Positions 43,908 through 53,016 are shown, numbered from the stretch's first letter. The stretch is 59,995 nucleotides of DNA from Flavobacterium collinsii (GCF_902804485.1 NZ_CADCST010000138.1:1-59995), one strand, 5' to 3'. Numbers and translations are program-made. Notes: generated by a model from the sequence alone, not told the origin.

Positions 43908-44894
43908 TTAATTATTTTTCTCTAAAATCAACTTTTGTTTTCTGTAAAAAGATTTAAAAGATTTTAATAAAATATAAATAAAAATAAACAATAAAGGTAA
44001 TATTAACTTCTTGTTTCCATAAAGTAAACCTGTTTTTTCGATATTTAACGTTGTACTGATATCTTTAACAATTTTATCATATCCTATTAATTCAATTTTA
44101 TAATTTCCTTGCTCATTGACTAAATCTCCCTTAGTTTTAATAACATCGTTAAGCTGTGTATTGTCGTTAAAATAGACCAACTTGTCACTTTTTTGAGAGC
44201 TATTCAGGTTCGAAGAAAACCCTTGTAATACACCATTAATTTGAGAAATAGTCGTGTCATTTTGTGTCATTTTCTCTTTGACATTAATCAGTTTTGCTTC
44301 CTGGATTTTTTTGTAATATTCTGTTTCATTTAAAAAATTCAGAAGAGACTTTGTAATTTTATCGCCATTCAGATCATCTGTGGCAACCGAAATTCTGTGA
44401 TATCGATAATTTTTACTTGTCAAATTATCCTCAATAATTTTTTTAATATCACCATTATCAGCCATCAACTTAATTAATTCAAAATTTTCCGGCTTATTTT
44501 CTATCAATTTATATATATCAGTAATCGGTTTGATTTCAATAAATTTAAGACTTTTTGGTTGTTTAACTCCAACAGTTTCTTTCAAAAAAAGCGTGTCGTT
44601 TTCTTTTATTTTAGAATTGATTAAATCAATTTTTGCATATAAATAATCCGTACTACCAAAATTTGGAGCCACAATAATTTCATGCTCATACCTTTTTTGA
44701 GTATTGTCTAAAAACATTCCCAAACCAAATCCCACCAAAACTAAAATTAAAACAATGACCCAATTTCTAATAAAAAACTGGATTCCCCTGAAGATAGATG
44801 CATTGATTCCCTGAAAAAAATTATTGATTTTTTTTGAAACCAGGGCTAAATCAATTTCCTGATCGGCATTATTTTGGGGTATTTTTGTACTCAT
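43908..44894 (-). CDS. Wzz-like chain-length/polysaccharide co-polymerase protein
   Basis: 328 residues with the Wzz layout: cytoplasmic N-terminus, helix at about 47-66 (WVIVLILVLVGFGLGMF), a periplasmic domain with coiled-coil-like part (about 67-295), and a second helix near 300-318 (LILPLLFIFIYILL). The usual proline-rich motif before the second helix is not seen, and no kinase is attached. It may set chain length for the wzx-wzy product. It follows the phosphorylase-like gene by 8 bases. Confidence 0.65.
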   Translation of the reverse strand: MSTKIPQNNADQEIDLALVSKKINNFFQGINASIFRGIQFFIRNWVIVLILVLVGFGLGMFLDNTQKRYEHEIIVAPNFGSTDYLYAKIDLINSKIKENDTLFLKETVGVKQPKSLKFIEIKPITDIYKLIENKPENFELIKLMADNGDIKKIIEDNLTSKNYRYHRISVATDDLNGDKITKSLLNFLNETEYYKKIQEAKLINVKEKMTQNDTTISQINGVLQGFSSNLNSSQKSDKLVYFNDNTQLNDVIKTKGDLVNEQGNYKIELIGYDKIVKDISTTLNIEKTGLLYGNKKLILPLLFIFIYILLKSFKSFYRKQKLILEKNN

Positions 44895-44902
44895 TTATGT
44901 GG

Positions 44903-46582
44903 TTATTTTACGTTGAAAATTTGTTCTAAAATTTTAATGGTAATCAGATAAGTTGGTTTTACACCGGTAGTACCTAATCCGCCTGAAGCTAACGTGCTGC
45001 CTGTTTCTAATGGATTATCTGATGCATAATAAGCATAACGAACCTTGATATCATGCGGTACACTTTTTCTTATTTTAGAGGCAGACTGAATCGCTTTCTG
45101 ATAATAAGAACCTTCCATTTCCAGACCAATTACACCCCAGGTCGATTCGTGAAAGAATTTCAATAAATCTCTGTTTTGCAATGATGTTCCTAAAACAGTA
45201 ACCATTGCCCCTTCGAAAACAGCAATGTCGTTGCCTTCAAACATAGCTCCGGTTAATTCGTTTTCAAAGAAATAGTTATCAGCTGTTCCTTCATTTATAT
45301 GCGCAGTTGGGATCATGATATCTCCTTTTCCACCTTCTAAAATTCCGGCTTTCCCCATAATCGAAACTGATTTCACATTCAGTAAAGTTTCTTTTTTAAA
45401 TGGTTTTAAAAGTTCATCAATCGTTTCGTATGCCTGCTCCCCAAAAGCATAATCCATTACAATAATAACCGGTGCTGCTTCATCAAGAACAGCTTTTGGA
45501 AATGCCGTTTTTGCCCAGTCAATTTTGGCAGTGTCAAAAATCTGAACATCGATATTCGTTCCAGAACTATCCGGTAGGGAAATCATACCATTTTTTAATG
45601 CAAGCTCTTCTACAAGCCCTCTAATTTCTTTTGCTCCTGATTTGCTTAACTCTTCGTAAATATAAAAATCAGACTTATCCTTAAATTTTGTTTTTAACAA
45701 CGGAGTTGCAAAAATGGAATTCATTACACTGTGCATATTGGCACTTATAACGTGAATCGGACGCTTTAAAAGATTATTTGCTTTCAGAACTTCCTTGATG
45801 TTGGTTGCCCAAATTTCACCATGGATATGATGTCCTAAACGCTCTCTTAAAACCGGACTAAATGTAATGGTACGCTTATTATTGTCGATAACTTCTTCAA
45901 TCGCTAATTTCCCTAACCAGTAAATAACGTGAAGGAAACGATCCGGAGCATTTTCTGATCCAAAAGCGTCATAAATATCCAACACCTCTTCAAAGGTTCT
46001 TGCAAGAATATTGGCAACATGAGAGATTGCTTTTTCTTTTTCAATCTGAGAAAGTTTTTTCGTCTGCAATACAGCTTGCTCTAATTTCATCCAATCGCGC
46101 GAAACCTCACCTCCATCATCCAGTAAAACTCTGTTTTTAATTTTATGTGATTCGATAAAAATAAAAGTCAAATGCGTCAGAATATCGTAAATATCAGATC
46201 GGCCACGAGTGATTTCAACGTTCATTTGTTCCTCATCAATTCGGTAACAGTTTCTCCTTCTTTTTGGAGGAACAATTGGCTGAAAATGTGATTTAGAATA
46301 TCCTTCGTCCGAAGTTAAATTAATAAAACGACATTGCTCAATTCCTATTGGTAAACGCTCTATAACGTACAAAAGCCCATTAAGTTCTACTTTTTCTTCA
46401 CCTATATTTCCGTAAATTTCCGGACGTAATGCTAATAATGATTCACGTAAACTATCGCCCGAAACTCCCATTGGTTTATAAAAACCACGGTTGAATAAGT
46501 GACGCATTGTAATGTACATTTTTTCTATAGCAGCAGACGATTCCTGTGCTCTTGATCGTGATATATGTTTGGTTTCTTTCAT
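44903..46582 (-). CDS. DUF6909-like protein with nucleoside-phosphorylase-like C-terminal half
   Basis: 559 residues. The C-terminal half (about 370-559) reads as a PNP/UDP-phosphorylase fold: IMGKAGILEGGKGDIMIP, INEGTADNYFF and the ribose-binding G-L-E-M-E-G (486-491) followed by YASDNP. The N-terminal ~280 residues are charged and helical (SRAQESSAAIEKMYITMRHLFNRGFY) and match no family I can name; the label DUF6909 is from memory. It likely acts on a nucleoside or a nucleotide-derived ligand, but no reaction is established. It lies upstream of the Wzz-like gene (8 bases). Confidence 0.75.
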   Translation of the reverse strand: MKETKHISRSRAQESSAAIEKMYITMRHLFNRGFYKPMGVSGDSLRESLLALRPEIYGNIGEEKVELNGLLYVIERLPIGIEQCRFINLTSDEGYSKSHFQPIVPPKRRRNCYRIDEEQMNVEITRGRSDIYDILTHLTFIFIESHKIKNRVLLDDGGEVSRDWMKLEQAVLQTKKLSQIEKEKAISHVANILARTFEEVLDIYDAFGSENAPDRFLHVIYWLGKLAIEEVIDNNKRTITFSPVLRERLGHHIHGEIWATNIKEVLKANNLLKRPIHVISANMHSVMNSIFATPLLKTKFKDKSDFYIYEELSKSGAKEIRGLVEELALKNGMISLPDSSGTNIDVQIFDTAKIDWAKTAFPKAVLDEAAPVIIVMDYAFGEQAYETIDELLKPFKKETLLNVKSVSIMGKAGILEGGKGDIMIPTAHINEGTADNYFFENELTGAMFEGNDIAVFEGAMVTVLGTSLQNRDLLKFFHESTWGVIGLEMEGSYYQKAIQSASKIRKSVPHDIKVRYAYYASDNPLETGSTLASGGLGTTGVKPTYLITIKILEQIFNVK

Positions 46583-46711
46583 GCTTATTTTATTTTAAAA
46601 TCTTCTGTTTTGAGAAGATGTATTTTGTGTTTTTCAGTCAACGAAAATAGTAATTAAAAACTACACTTACATAAAACTGCAGTGTTACTAAACTGTTGTT
46701 TCATTATGATT

Positions 46712-48196
46712 TTATCTTAAATTATCGGCAATATCTCTATTATTTGATAATCTCGGTGTTTTATTCTGTCCGCCTAATTTTCCTTGCGATTTCATGTATT
46801 CCTGAAATGCGTTTTTAGAAACTTTGGTTACGACTACTTTTCGCAAAACATTTCCTGTAATCAAATCATCATAATAAATGTTTTGCTTTCTCATCGAATT
46901 GTCAATCGCTACCTCGAAAGCGTCAATACTTTCAGGTTCGGTTTCAAATTCTACAAACCATTCGTGATATGGCAATCCGCTTGAAGGATTTATTTGTGGT
47001 GCAACTGTGAATTCGTTAATTACAATATTAGTTCCTTCTGTCGCTTCTTTCATTGCATTTTCGACTTCGTTTGCAATAACGTGTTCTCCAAAGGCCGAAA
47101 TATAATGTTTAATTCTTCCTGAAACGATTACTCTGTGTGGAAACAATGAAGTAAACTGCACGGTATCGCCAATATTATAACGCCAAAGTCCTGCGTTAGT
47201 CGAAATAATCATGGCATAATTTACACCAATTTCCACTTCGCCAATTGTCAAACTTTTAGGATTAGGTTCAAAGAATTCGTCGGCTTTAATAAACTCATAG
47301 AAAATTCCTGAATTTAATAAAAGTAACATTCCTTTTGCTTTTTGAGAATCCTGATAAGCAAAAAATCCTTCGGAAGCTGGAAACAACTCAATGCTGTCTA
47401 CTTTTCTACCAATCATGTTTTCGAACTTGGCGCGATACGGTTCGTAATTAACTCCTCCGTAAATAAACAAATTAAAGTTCTTGAACAGATTTCCTATTTT
47501 TTTACCGCCGCTTTTTTCTTGTAAACGTTCAAAATACATTTGAACCCAAGATGGAATCCCGGAAATAATGGTCATATCCTGCTCAATGGTTTCCTCAACA
47601 ATGGCATCAATTTTAGTTTCCCAGTCTTCGATACAATTGGTTTCCCAAGATGGCATTCGGTTTTTTTGAAGATATTTTGGAACAAAGTGCGCTCCAATTC
47701 CTGATAATCTTCCAAATTTGATTCCGTACTTTTCAACTAAAATCGGACTTCCTTGCAGAAAAATCATTTTTCCATCAACAAAATCGGCATTTCCAGTTTC
47801 ATATATATAGTGAAGAATTGCATTTCGCGAAGCTTCAATATGATAGGGCATCGACTCTTTAGTCAGCGGAATATACTTCGCGCCAGATGTAGTTCCGGAT
47901 GTTTTTGCAAAATAAAGCGGTTTTCCTTTCCACAGAATATTTTTTTCTCCCATTCGAACTTTGTCGATATAAGGTTTTAAATCTTCATAATCCCGAATTG
48001 GAACACGCTTCTTGAAATCGTGAACTGTCTTAATTTTATCAAAATGATGATCAACACCAAACTGAGTTTCTTTAGCGCTATTAACCAAACTTTTAAATAC
48101 GGCCTGTTGAGTCTCAACGGGCTTATTGGCCCAAGCCGTTGTTTGATAATATATGGTGCTGGCAAATAATTTTGCTGCTACTGATTTAATAGACAT
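46712..48196 (-). CDS. GH3 family acyl-adenylating protein
   Basis: 494 residues of the GH3 auxin-responsive family, which in plants joins amino acids to acyl groups via an acyl-AMP. The bacterial type here has the phosphate loop YFAKTSGTTSGAKYIP (about 96-111), FYPAS-like SIELFPASEGFF, and the hinge/C-terminal domain from about 370 (SGRIKHYISAFGEHVIANEVENAM). Substrates of bacterial versions are unknown. It is 11 bases after the 166-residue membrane protein, so the two are co-transcribed. Confidence 0.9.
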   Translation of the reverse strand: MSIKSVAAKLFASTIYYQTTAWANKPVETQQAVFKSLVNSAKETQFGVDHHFDKIKTVHDFKKRVPIRDYEDLKPYIDKVRMGEKNILWKGKPLYFAKTSGTTSGAKYIPLTKESMPYHIEASRNAILHYIYETGNADFVDGKMIFLQGSPILVEKYGIKFGRLSGIGAHFVPKYLQKNRMPSWETNCIEDWETKIDAIVEETIEQDMTIISGIPSWVQMYFERLQEKSGGKKIGNLFKNFNLFIYGGVNYEPYRAKFENMIGRKVDSIELFPASEGFFAYQDSQKAKGMLLLLNSGIFYEFIKADEFFEPNPKSLTIGEVEIGVNYAMIISTNAGLWRYNIGDTVQFTSLFPHRVIVSGRIKHYISAFGEHVIANEVENAMKEATEGTNIVINEFTVAPQINPSSGLPYHEWFVEFETEPESIDAFEVAIDNSMRKQNIYYDDLITGNVLRKVVVTKVSKNAFQEYMKSQGKLGGQNKTPRLSNNRDIADNLR

Positions 48197-48207
48197 TGTT
48201 TAATATA

Positions 48208-48708
48208 TTATTTCTTGTCACTTTTGTTTTTATTTCGGGTCTTTTCACCCGACTCCTTCTCCATTCTGGCCACCTCTTCTCTTAGTTTAATCTCTTCTTC
48301 TGTTGGCTTCATATTCACCTCTGAAGGTTCATCTGCTTCTGCTAGAATAGAATCTTTATTGAATTTTGCATACTCCAGTTCTCCTCTTAAAACCTTTTGA
48401 ATTCCTTTTATATAGGCCTCATTTTTTTTTAAAGCAGTTTCTAATGAATCTGATTTTATCGCCAATTCCGTTGCATTCTTTTTTAGTTCAGAAGAAGAAT
48501 ACCCAGGAATAAATTCACGTAAAGGCGTGAAAGCAATGATGAAAGTGGTGATTAAAATTAAAAAAATTCCCCCCAAAGTAAACGTCACAAAAACGTTCAT
48601 TAAATTAAGTTTGAATGAAAAAATTTCTTCAAAAGTATCCTCATTCAAAATCACCAATCGGTTTTTGATGAATAATCTTTTCCTGAAATTGAACTTTTTC
48701 TTGGTCAT
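48208..48708 (-). CDS. Membrane protein resembling the N-terminus of an M23 metallopeptidase (166 aa)
   Basis: One helix at about residues 36-60 (LNLMNVFVTFTLGGIFLILITTFIIAF) preceded by NRLVILNEDTFEEIFSFKL, the N-terminal block of Bacteroidota M23 peptidases, then a coiled-coil stretch and an acidic/basic tail. The M23 catalytic domain is missing, so it is either a stand-alone relative or a truncated form. It has its own -7 element and heads the GH3 pair; divergent from tatA. Confidence 0.75.
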   Translation of the reverse strand: MTKKKFNFRKRLFIKNRLVILNEDTFEEIFSFKLNLMNVFVTFTLGGIFLILITTFIIAFTPLREFIPGYSSSELKKNATELAIKSDSLETALKKNEAYIKGIQKVLRGELEYAKFNKDSILAEADEPSEVNMKPTEEEIKLREEVARMEKESGEKTRNKNKSDKK

Positions 48709-48727
48709 TATGGCTATTTAATACGAG

Positions 48728-48735
48728 CAAATATA
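48728..48735 (-). promoter_or_regulatory. -7 element of the M23-like/GH3 operon
   Basis: TATATTTG on the minus strand, 19 bases upstream of the ATG at 48708. Confidence 0.5.
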
Positions 48736-48844
48736 ATAATTAATCGTCTTGTTACTGCGGAACAAAAATGAACGAATACACTTATTTTACTATTTTATAA
48801 AATATTTAACGCTGTCACAAACAAATATTTTAATCCAAATCCTG

Positions 48845-48873
48845 TTGTTCTTCGTATATTCTATATACATTTG
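48845..48873 (+). promoter_or_regulatory. Promoter of tatA
   Basis: TTG (48845-48847), 18 bases, then TACATTTG (48866-48873), the canonical flavobacterial pattern. The ATG is at 48920, so an upstream in-frame extension beginning at 48749 is excluded. Confidence 0.7.
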
Positions 48874-48919
48874 CGGAACAATTAGAAATCAATTTGCTTC
48901 GGCATTAAATATACAAACC

Positions 48920-49108
48920 ATGGGAAGATTAGGTCTTACAGAAATCCTTGTAATAGTAGGTATCGTGATATTACTTTTTGGAGGTAAAAAAATTCCGGAA
49001 TTAATGAAAGGTTTAGGAAGTGGAATTAAGGAATTTAAGAACGCTGCTAAAGACGATCAAACCGCGCCTACGCCTCCTGTTAAAAAAGAAGAGGAAGAAA
49101 CAAAATAA
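48920..49108 (+). CDS. tatA: Twin-arginine translocase subunit TatA/E
   Basis: 62 residues starting MGRLGLTEILVIVGIVILLFGGKKIPEL. The single helix (about 7-20), the F-G-G-K-K-I-P-E-L turn and the amphipathic helix (GLGSGIKEFKNAA) are the TatA pattern, followed by a Pro/Lys/Glu tail. It forms the pore for folded Tat substrates. A longer frame exists upstream, but the promoter lies within it. No tatC here. It ends on a strong terminator. Confidence 0.92.
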   Translation: MGRLGLTEILVIVGIVILLFGGKKIPELMKGLGSGIKEFKNAAKDDQTAPTPPVKKEEEETK

Positions 49109-49126
49109 TAACTTTCGAGTTGTTAG

Positions 49127-49170
49127 AAATCCCAAATTGCAATTATTAAGATTGTAATTTGGGATTTTTT
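49127..49170. terminator. Bidirectional terminator between tatA and tex
   Basis: 17-bp stem with one G-T wobble (49127-49143 with 49151-49167) then T-run; serves rightward tatA and leftward tex. Confidence 0.85.
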
Positions 49171-49182
49171 TTATTCCATATT

Positions 49183-51306
49183 TTATAATACCATCGTCAA
49201 CTGAATTCTCTTTCTATCCTCATCAACTTCAGTAACCTTTACGTCAACATGCTGATGCAATTTTACCACCTCGTTTACATCGCTCACAAAACCTGCCTTT
49301 AACTGAGAAATGTGAACCAATCCGCTTTCTTTAATTCCGATATCAACAAAACAACCAAAATTGGTAATATTATTCACAATTCCCGGTAAAATCATTCCGG
49401 TTTTCAAATCTTTAATTGATTTTACGTTTGCATCAAATTCAAAAACCTTAGCCGACTTTCTTGGGTCTAATCCAGGCTTTTCAAGCTCTTTTATGATGTC
49501 TTTTAAAGTCAATAACCCAATTTCAGGAGTAATATAGTTTTCGGCCTTAATAAGAGCCGTTTTCTCTTTATTCGCAATTAGATCATTCACAGAAAGTTTT
49601 AAGTCTTTTGCCATCTTTTCAACAACCGGATAAGCTTCCGGGTGCACAGCCGAATTGTCCAGCGGATTTTTAGCATTTGTAATTCTAATAAAAGCAGCCC
49701 CTTGCTGATAAGCCTTATCACCTAAACGAGGTACTTTTTTCAGCTGCTTTCTGTCTTCAAAAGGACCATTTTCGGAACGGTATTGAACAATATTTTCGGC
49801 CAGCTTCTCTCCTATCCCACTCACATAACTCAATAAATGTTTACTCGCCGTATTGATATTGATTCCAACCGAGTTCACACAACGAATTACCGTATTATCT
49901 AATTCTTCTTTTAATTTCGTCTGATCCACATCGTGTTGGTACTGTCCAACTCCAATTGCTTTTGGATCAATCTTCACCAATTCTGCCAAAGGATCTGAAA
50001 GTCGTCTTCCAATAGAAACCGATCCACGAACCGTAACATCATAGTTTGGAAATTCTTCCCTCGCAATTTTTGATGCTGAATATACCGACGCTCCCGCTTC
50101 AGAAACAATAAAAACCTGTAACGGTTTATCGAACGCGATTTTTTTGATGAAAAATTCCGTTTCACGCGAAGCAGTACCGTTTCCAATAGAAATCGCATCA
50201 ATTTGATAAGCGTTTACCATAGAACGGATTTTTTTGATCGCCATGGTTTCCTCATTTTGAGGCGCATGCGGATAAATTGTTTCATTATACAACAAATCTC
50301 CTTTTTCGTCTAAACAAACTACTTTACAACCGCTTCTAAATCCGGGATCTATGGCCAAAATACGTTTTTCACCCAAAGGCGGTGCTAATAATAACTGTCC
50401 CAGATTGTTTGCAAAAACCTGAATTGAATTCGCATCCGCTTTTGCTTTAGCTTCTTGCAGCGTTTCATTTCCAATAGCAGGATTTAACAATCGTTTGTAA
50501 CTGTCTTCAATCGCTAGCTGTAAATGTGCTGTTGTACTATTTTGTTTTTTAATGATGATTTCGTCAATAATATCATAAGCTTCATCTAAATCAACATCAA
50601 CTTTCATTTTCACAAAACCTTCTTTTTCAGCACGAAGCATTGCCAATAAACGATGCGAAGGCGCTTTTGTTAATGGTTCTTCCCAATCAAAATACTGGCT
50701 GAACTTTTGAGCTCCTTCTTCTTCACTCTTCTTTTTTACAACTTTAGTTCCAATAGTTGCTTTTCTTTGGTATAATCTACGCAATTGTTTACGAACATAA
50801 ATGTTTTCGTTAATCCATTCGGCAACAATATCTCTAGCACCTTGCATGGCAGCTTCCTCATTAACAACATTTTCATTTAGATATTGTGTCGAAATAAAAT
50901 CAACATCAACATCATTTTCAGACATAATGATTTTTGCCAAAGGTTCTAAACCAAATTCGCGTGCCACATCTGCCTTTGTTTTTTTCTTCTTTTTGTACGG
51001 AAGATAAAAATCTTCTATTTCCTGTAAATCAAAACTTTGCTCAATCTTATGCTTCAATTCAGTCGTAAGTGATTTTTGTTCTTCTATCGATTTTAAAACC
51101 GCCTCTTTACGTTTTACGATCGTTTCATATTCCTTTTGAAGTTTTGCAATCTGCTCGATCTGAACTTCATCAAGATTTCCGGTCGTATCCTTTCGGTAAC
51201 GGGAAATAAACGGAATCGTGCAATCTTCTTCTAATAATTTTACCGTGTTTTGAATGTTAATTGCTGCTGTTGTTACAGACTTCGCAATAAATTGAATATT
51301 AGTCAT
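49183..51306 (-). CDS. tex: Tex family transcription accessory / RNA-binding protein
   Basis: 707 residues in the Tex order: N-terminal Tex_N (IPFISRYRKDTTGNLDEVQ), HtH region, YqgF-like domain (RILAIDPGFRSGCKV near 316), tandem helix-hairpin-helix (HLLSYVSGIGEKLAENIVQYR to VPRLGDKAY), and C-terminal S1 domain (GMILPGIVNNITNFGCFVDIGIKESGLVHIS, about 632-700). It binds nucleic acids and affects transcription and stress tolerance. Length fits the family. Monocistronic. Confidence 0.95.
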   Translation of the reverse strand: MTNIQFIAKSVTTAAINIQNTVKLLEEDCTIPFISRYRKDTTGNLDEVQIEQIAKLQKEYETIVKRKEAVLKSIEEQKSLTTELKHKIEQSFDLQEIEDFYLPYKKKKKTKADVAREFGLEPLAKIIMSENDVDVDFISTQYLNENVVNEEAAMQGARDIVAEWINENIYVRKQLRRLYQRKATIGTKVVKKKSEEEGAQKFSQYFDWEEPLTKAPSHRLLAMLRAEKEGFVKMKVDVDLDEAYDIIDEIIIKKQNSTTAHLQLAIEDSYKRLLNPAIGNETLQEAKAKADANSIQVFANNLGQLLLAPPLGEKRILAIDPGFRSGCKVVCLDEKGDLLYNETIYPHAPQNEETMAIKKIRSMVNAYQIDAISIGNGTASRETEFFIKKIAFDKPLQVFIVSEAGASVYSASKIAREEFPNYDVTVRGSVSIGRRLSDPLAELVKIDPKAIGVGQYQHDVDQTKLKEELDNTVIRCVNSVGININTASKHLLSYVSGIGEKLAENIVQYRSENGPFEDRKQLKKVPRLGDKAYQQGAAFIRITNAKNPLDNSAVHPEAYPVVEKMAKDLKLSVNDLIANKEKTALIKAENYITPEIGLLTLKDIIKELEKPGLDPRKSAKVFEFDANVKSIKDLKTGMILPGIVNNITNFGCFVDIGIKESGLVHISQLKAGFVSDVNEVVKLHQHVDVKVTEVDEDRKRIQLTMVL

Positions 51307-51397
51307 ACTTTATAATGAAATAATTTCTGGATTAGAAAATGAGATAACCTGTCTTTCAAAATCAACAACAGATTAAACAATCACCCGGCTAAAATAA

Positions 51398-51405
51398 TAT
51401 CTTTG
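51398..51405 (+). promoter_or_regulatory. -7 element of the DUF1294 gene
   Basis: TATCTTTG on the plus strand, 17 bases upstream of the ATG at 51423. Confidence 0.5.
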
Positions 51406-51422
51406 TTTTTAATTTTTAGCCA

Positions 51423-51692
51423 ATGGAAGTTTTATTAACGTATTTTTTAGTTGTAAATATCACCGTTTTTATTCTCGCGGGATATGATAAATATCAAGCC
51501 CGAAAAAACAAACAAAGAATTCCCGAAAATACCTTATTTTTTCTGGAAGCTATTGGTGGAACTGTTGGATTATTGTTAGCAATGTTATCCTTCAGACATA
51601 AAACGAGTAAATCTTCTTTTATTATAAAATTCTCATTTATTTTTTTCATTCAGATTGTCTTGATCTATCTAAAATTAAAGGCTAAGATTTAA
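51423..51692 (+). CDS. DUF1294 small membrane protein
   Basis: 89 residues. Three helices (about 4-18, 41-58, 65-82) and the family block AGYDKYQARKNKQRIPENTLFFLEAIGGTVGLLLAM followed by FRHKTSK. DUF1294 is found stand-alone or fused to cold-shock domains; no cold-shock domain is present. Role unknown. It lies between tex and rpiB, converging with rpiB. Confidence 0.9.
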   Translation: MEVLLTYFLVVNITVFILAGYDKYQARKNKQRIPENTLFFLEAIGGTVGLLLAMLSFRHKTSKSSFIIKFSFIFFIQIVLIYLKLKAKI

Positions 51693-51837
51693 ACATTTGC
51701 ATTGTTAATAACTACGTAAATACCTTTTTATCAAATATTTAAATCTATTATTTAAACAAAAAACCGGATGAATTATTAAAATCCGCCCGGCTTATTTATA
51801 TTATATTTGGTGCGAAGCACCCGCAATTTTTGACTTT

Positions 51838-52269
51838 TTACTGACAAGCTATTTTATTTACTCTGTTTTGATGCCTTCCACCTTCAAATTCAGTTGTTAA
51901 AAAGGTTTCAACAATTTCAACTGCTTGTGGAATAGACGTAAAACGTGCCGGAATACTCACAATATTGGCATCATTGTGTAAACGTGTTAAATAGGCTATT
52001 TCTTTAGTCCAGCATAACCCAGCTCTCACTTTAGGATGTTTATTTGCAGTCATAGCAATTCCGTTTCCGCTTCCGCAGATTACAATTCCAAAATCAGCTT
52101 TCCCTTCAGATACATCATTTGCAACCGGATGACCAAAATCCGGATAATCTACAGAATCTTCTGAGTCTGTACCATAATTAGTTACTTCATATCCCTTTGC
52201 CTGAAGCATCTTAACAATTGCTTTTTTATACTCTGGCCCTGCGTGGTCATTTCCTATCGAAATTTTCAT
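51838..52269 (-). CDS. rpiB: Ribose-5-phosphate isomerase B
   Basis: 143 residues from the ATG at 52269. RpiB/LacAB fold: IGNDHAGPEYK (N-terminal phosphate contact), SVDYPDFG, and the catalytic region GIVICGSGNGIAMTANKHPKVRAGLC (Cys at the proton-transfer site), ending in GRHQNRVNKI. It interconverts ribose-5-phosphate and ribulose-5-phosphate in the pentose phosphate pathway. An in-frame ATG 27 codons earlier is not used: the -7 element lies between. It is the last leftward gene before the putative origin. Confidence 0.95.
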   Translation of the reverse strand: MKISIGNDHAGPEYKKAIVKMLQAKGYEVTNYGTDSEDSVDYPDFGHPVANDVSEGKADFGIVICGSGNGIAMTANKHPKVRAGLCWTKEIAYLTRLHNDANIVSIPARFTSIPQAVEIVETFLTTEFEGGRHQNRVNKIACQ

Positions 52270-52295
52270 TGTAATTACTATTAAGTTGTGTCCTG

Positions 52296-52303
52296 CAAAT
52301 TTA
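52296..52303 (-). promoter_or_regulatory. -7 element of rpiB
   Basis: TAAATTTG on the minus strand, 26 bases upstream of the ATG at 52269; it lies inside the false N-terminal extension and helps decide the start. Confidence 0.6.
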
Positions 52304-52345
52304 CTTAAAGAATTTCTTAGCTGTGTACTATTTAGAAAAAAGTTA

Positions 52346-52438
52346 GCCACGAATTTTACTAATTAGCACTAATTATTGTTCTTTTTAACAATCAAAACTA
52401 TTTATAAAGGTTTAAATTTAATTAATGAAATTCGTGGC
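52346..52438. repeat. Palindromic interspersed repeat beside the origin region
   Basis: Arms GCCACGAATTT (52346-52356) and AAATTCGTGGC (52428-52438) are perfectly inverted, with an inner ATTGTT/AACAAT hairpin. The motif resembles the A-C-G-A-A-T-T-rich palindromes that recur in Flavobacterium intergenic regions (memory only). It lies between the rpiB promoter and the box-rich stretch. Confidence 0.55.
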
Positions 52439-52473
52439 GTAAAGATCATAAATCTAATTAGCTTACAGTCAAA

Positions 52474-53016
52474 ATATTAACACTTATTAACATTATTAAC
52501 AACTCTGTAAGTGGCTCATAATCAATAAATAATAATCAGTTATTTTGTTAAAATTTTATAATGTTAATAGCAAAAGCTAATTCGTTGATATTCAATTAAC
52601 TTTAAGTTAACATTATTTGTTAATAAGTTGAGATAGAAAATTAGAAGTTTTTTTTGGTCGTGTCGAAAAAAAACCTAATCCAAAACCGGAATGAAATAAC
52701 CTAATAAAGTTTGAGGAATTTTTGGAAAAGTTATCAATATCAAAAATGCTATTTTCAACAAAAATCAACAAGTGAACTTATCTACAAAATCAATTCATTT
52801 TTAGTTGTCAACCGTTGTTAATTAAAATACAAAAACTCTTATAAATTAGACTTTTAACTAAATATAAGTATGTTGATAACTCTAAATAACTAAGAGAAAC
52901 TTCATTTCAATGCTTTTAAAAATAAATTTATAGCACATATTAACAAGCTATAATAACAAACAAAAATTAATTTAATTTAAATTTTTCTTTTTGTTGTATT
53001 TAATATATGTTGACAA
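52474..53016. other. Candidate chromosomal replication origin (oriC-like), no genes
   Basis: Part of an ~800-base gene-free gap (52270-53068), strongly AT-rich. It holds at least eight 9-mers of the form TTATNNACA, or close, in both orientations: ATATTAACA 52474, TTATTAACA 52484 and 52493 (a head-to-tail trio), TGTTAATAG 52562, TGTTAATAA 52618, TTATCTACA 52778, TGTTGATAA 52871, TGTTGACAA 53008. TTATCAACA/TTATCTACA differ by one base from the classical DnaA box TTATCCACA. The stretch 52900-53050 is nearly pure A/T, a possible unwinding element. Gene direction flips around it. Confidence 0.5.

Noticed and set aside
48749..48919. N-terminal extension of tatA
   Set aside because: The tatA promoter lies within it and TatA proteins begin with the MGRLGLTEIL-type start.
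52270..52350. N-terminal extension of rpiB
   Set aside because: The family starts at MKISIGNDHAG, and the -7 element lies inside the extension.
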